Positions 33,321 to 33,934 of a DNA stretch of 33,934 nucleotides are shown here, piece by piece (position 1 is the stretch's first letter; each line of letters starts with the position of its first letter). The notes under the pieces are model-generated. The model searched no databases, was not told where the DNA came from, and saw only the letters and a list, made by a program, of their open reading frames with translations. Both the position numbers and the translations under genes were made by a program. The stretch covers positions 1-33,934 of the forward strand of contig JABDFW010000032.1 of the NCBI GenBank assembly GCA_013286305.1, read 5' to 3'. The stretch comes from Bacteroidota bacterium. Lineage in GTDB: Bacteria; Bacteroidota; Bacteroidia; Chitinophagales; Chitinophagaceae.

Positions 33321-33934
33321 TCACCTTATTAAAACTGTATTTCCTTTCAGTGCATATTTTTGGCCTGTATCCGCGTCGGTGTAAGTAAGCGTCCATATAT
33401 AAGTACCGCTGCCCTGCGGTTTGCCGTTAATGGTACCATCCCATTTGCGTGTCCAGTCTCTTGTTTCAAAAACCAACTGGCCATAGCGGTTAAATACCCT
33501 GAATTCCAAATTAACCGCTTTATATGCATTAAGCGGGTACAGGTAATCATTTTTGCCGTCGCCATTGGGTGTAAATGCAGAGGGTACTGCTATATAACAA
33601 TTCTGCACTTTTATTTTGTTATAAGCAGTATCGTAACAGTAATAATTATTTTGAACAATGAGACGGACAGGATAATCGTTTTCGCCTTTTGAAGGATAGG
33701 TTTGTGCCGGCGGCTGTTGCATATTACTTGTATTTCCATTTCCAAAATACCAGTTCCATAAAGTAATATTGCCAATGCTGCTGTCTTTAAATATCACAGC
33801 GTCTTCTGTACAAATAACCGGGGTAAAAGAAAACATAGCTTTAAGCTGATTGTCAAGTGTAAAATTTTGAGATGAAGAATCAATACACTTATCATTTGAA
33901 ACCACCAGCTTTATTAATTTGTTGCCGTAAGTGT
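33321..33934 (-). CDS. Type IX-secreted adhesin-like protein, paralogue 3, C-terminal part
   Basis: The frame is open to the window edge, so only the last 203 residues are seen: end of a PKD domain (Y-G-N-K-L-I-K-L-V-V-S-N-D-K-C), a second PKD (W-N-W-Y-F-G-N-G-N-T-S-N-M), and a complete sorting domain from N-C-Y-I-A-V-P-S-A-F-T-P-N-G-D-G to V-L-I-R. It aligns throughout with the ends of paralogues 1 and 2, and its N-terminal part must lie beyond 33934. A GTG at 33905 is inside the gene, not a start. Confidence 0.88.
   Translation of the reverse strand, partial: TYGNKLIKLVVSNDKCIDSSSQNFTLDNQLKAMFSFTPVICTEDAVIFKDSSIGNITLWNWYFGNGNTSNMQQPPAQTYPSKGENDYPVRLIVQNNYYCYDTAYNKIKVQNCYIAVPSAFTPNGDGKNDYLYPLNAYKAVNLEFRVFNRYGQLVFETRDWTRKWDGTINGKPQGSGTYIWTLTYTDADTGQKYALKGNTVLIR

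Noticed and set aside
1-33934. CRISPR array, tRNA, rRNA, prophage or insertion sequence
   Set aside because: No regularly spaced direct repeats, no cloverleaf or rRNA sequence, and no transposase, integrase or phage structural genes were recognised.

Overview
This window reads as a chromosomal segment of a Bacteroidota bacterium, most likely of the Chitinophagaceae. The evidence is: four large secreted proteins that end in the type IX secretion 'gliding-motility' C-terminal domain (VPSAFTPNGDG...), few Shine-Dalgarno sequences, several -7 promoter boxes of the Bacteroidota form TAnnTTTG, an ECF sigma factor paired with a membrane/beta-barrel protein, and many outer-membrane barrel proteins. 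No phage, CRISPR array, rRNA or tRNA was recognised. Most genes are core or housekeeping; the unusual content lies in the intergenic DNA and in the secreted-protein paralogues.

Layout. 1-3.3 kb (+): the 3' end of a PIN-domain toxin gene, uppP (undecaprenyl-diphosphatase), an Atg22/UMF1-type MFS transporter broken by a one-base slip in a T8 run, and a metallo-beta-lactamase-fold hydrolase. 3.5-7.2 kb (+): a 1215-residue secreted PKD protein with a large internal duplication. 7.2-10.1 kb (-): an ACT-domain protein behind pheS, a GNAT acetyltransferase, and an RluE-type pseudouridine synthase whose leader looks like an attenuator. 10.4-12.7 kb: an lpxD-like acyltransferase (+) facing recA (-), which has a clear terminator. 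12.8-16.7 kb (+): a GH43 glycosidase with F5/8C and FN3-like domains, pyrF, a repeat-rich gap, and a lone CoA-transferase subunit B. 16.8-18.8 kb (-): ECF sigma factor and a coupled transmembrane/beta-barrel protein. 19.4-22.1 kb: an outer-membrane barrel (+), a LOG-family protein (-) and a sodium:solute symporter (+). 22.3-25.1 kb (-): alpha-glucan phosphorylase and a lipoprotein. 25.1-28.2 kb (+): a metal-homeostasis operon (MntR/DtxR repressor, MntH fused to a universal-stress domain, GNAT) with an operator lying on its own -7 box. 28.2-33.9 kb (-): a small membrane protein, then three tandem paralogous type IX-secreted proteins (the last cut by the window edge) with a 57-residue two-helix membrane protein between copies two and three.

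I do not see one obvious new multi-gene system. The best candidates for something undescribed are: the short promoter-hairpin-terminator leader in front of rluE; an orphan terminator downstream of an unassigned minus-strand transcript near 19 kb; a 93-bp nested palindrome near 15.8 kb; period-7 degenerate repeats in three intergenic gaps; and the sigma factor/trans-envelope barrel pair. All function calls come from reading motifs by eye; no database search was possible.
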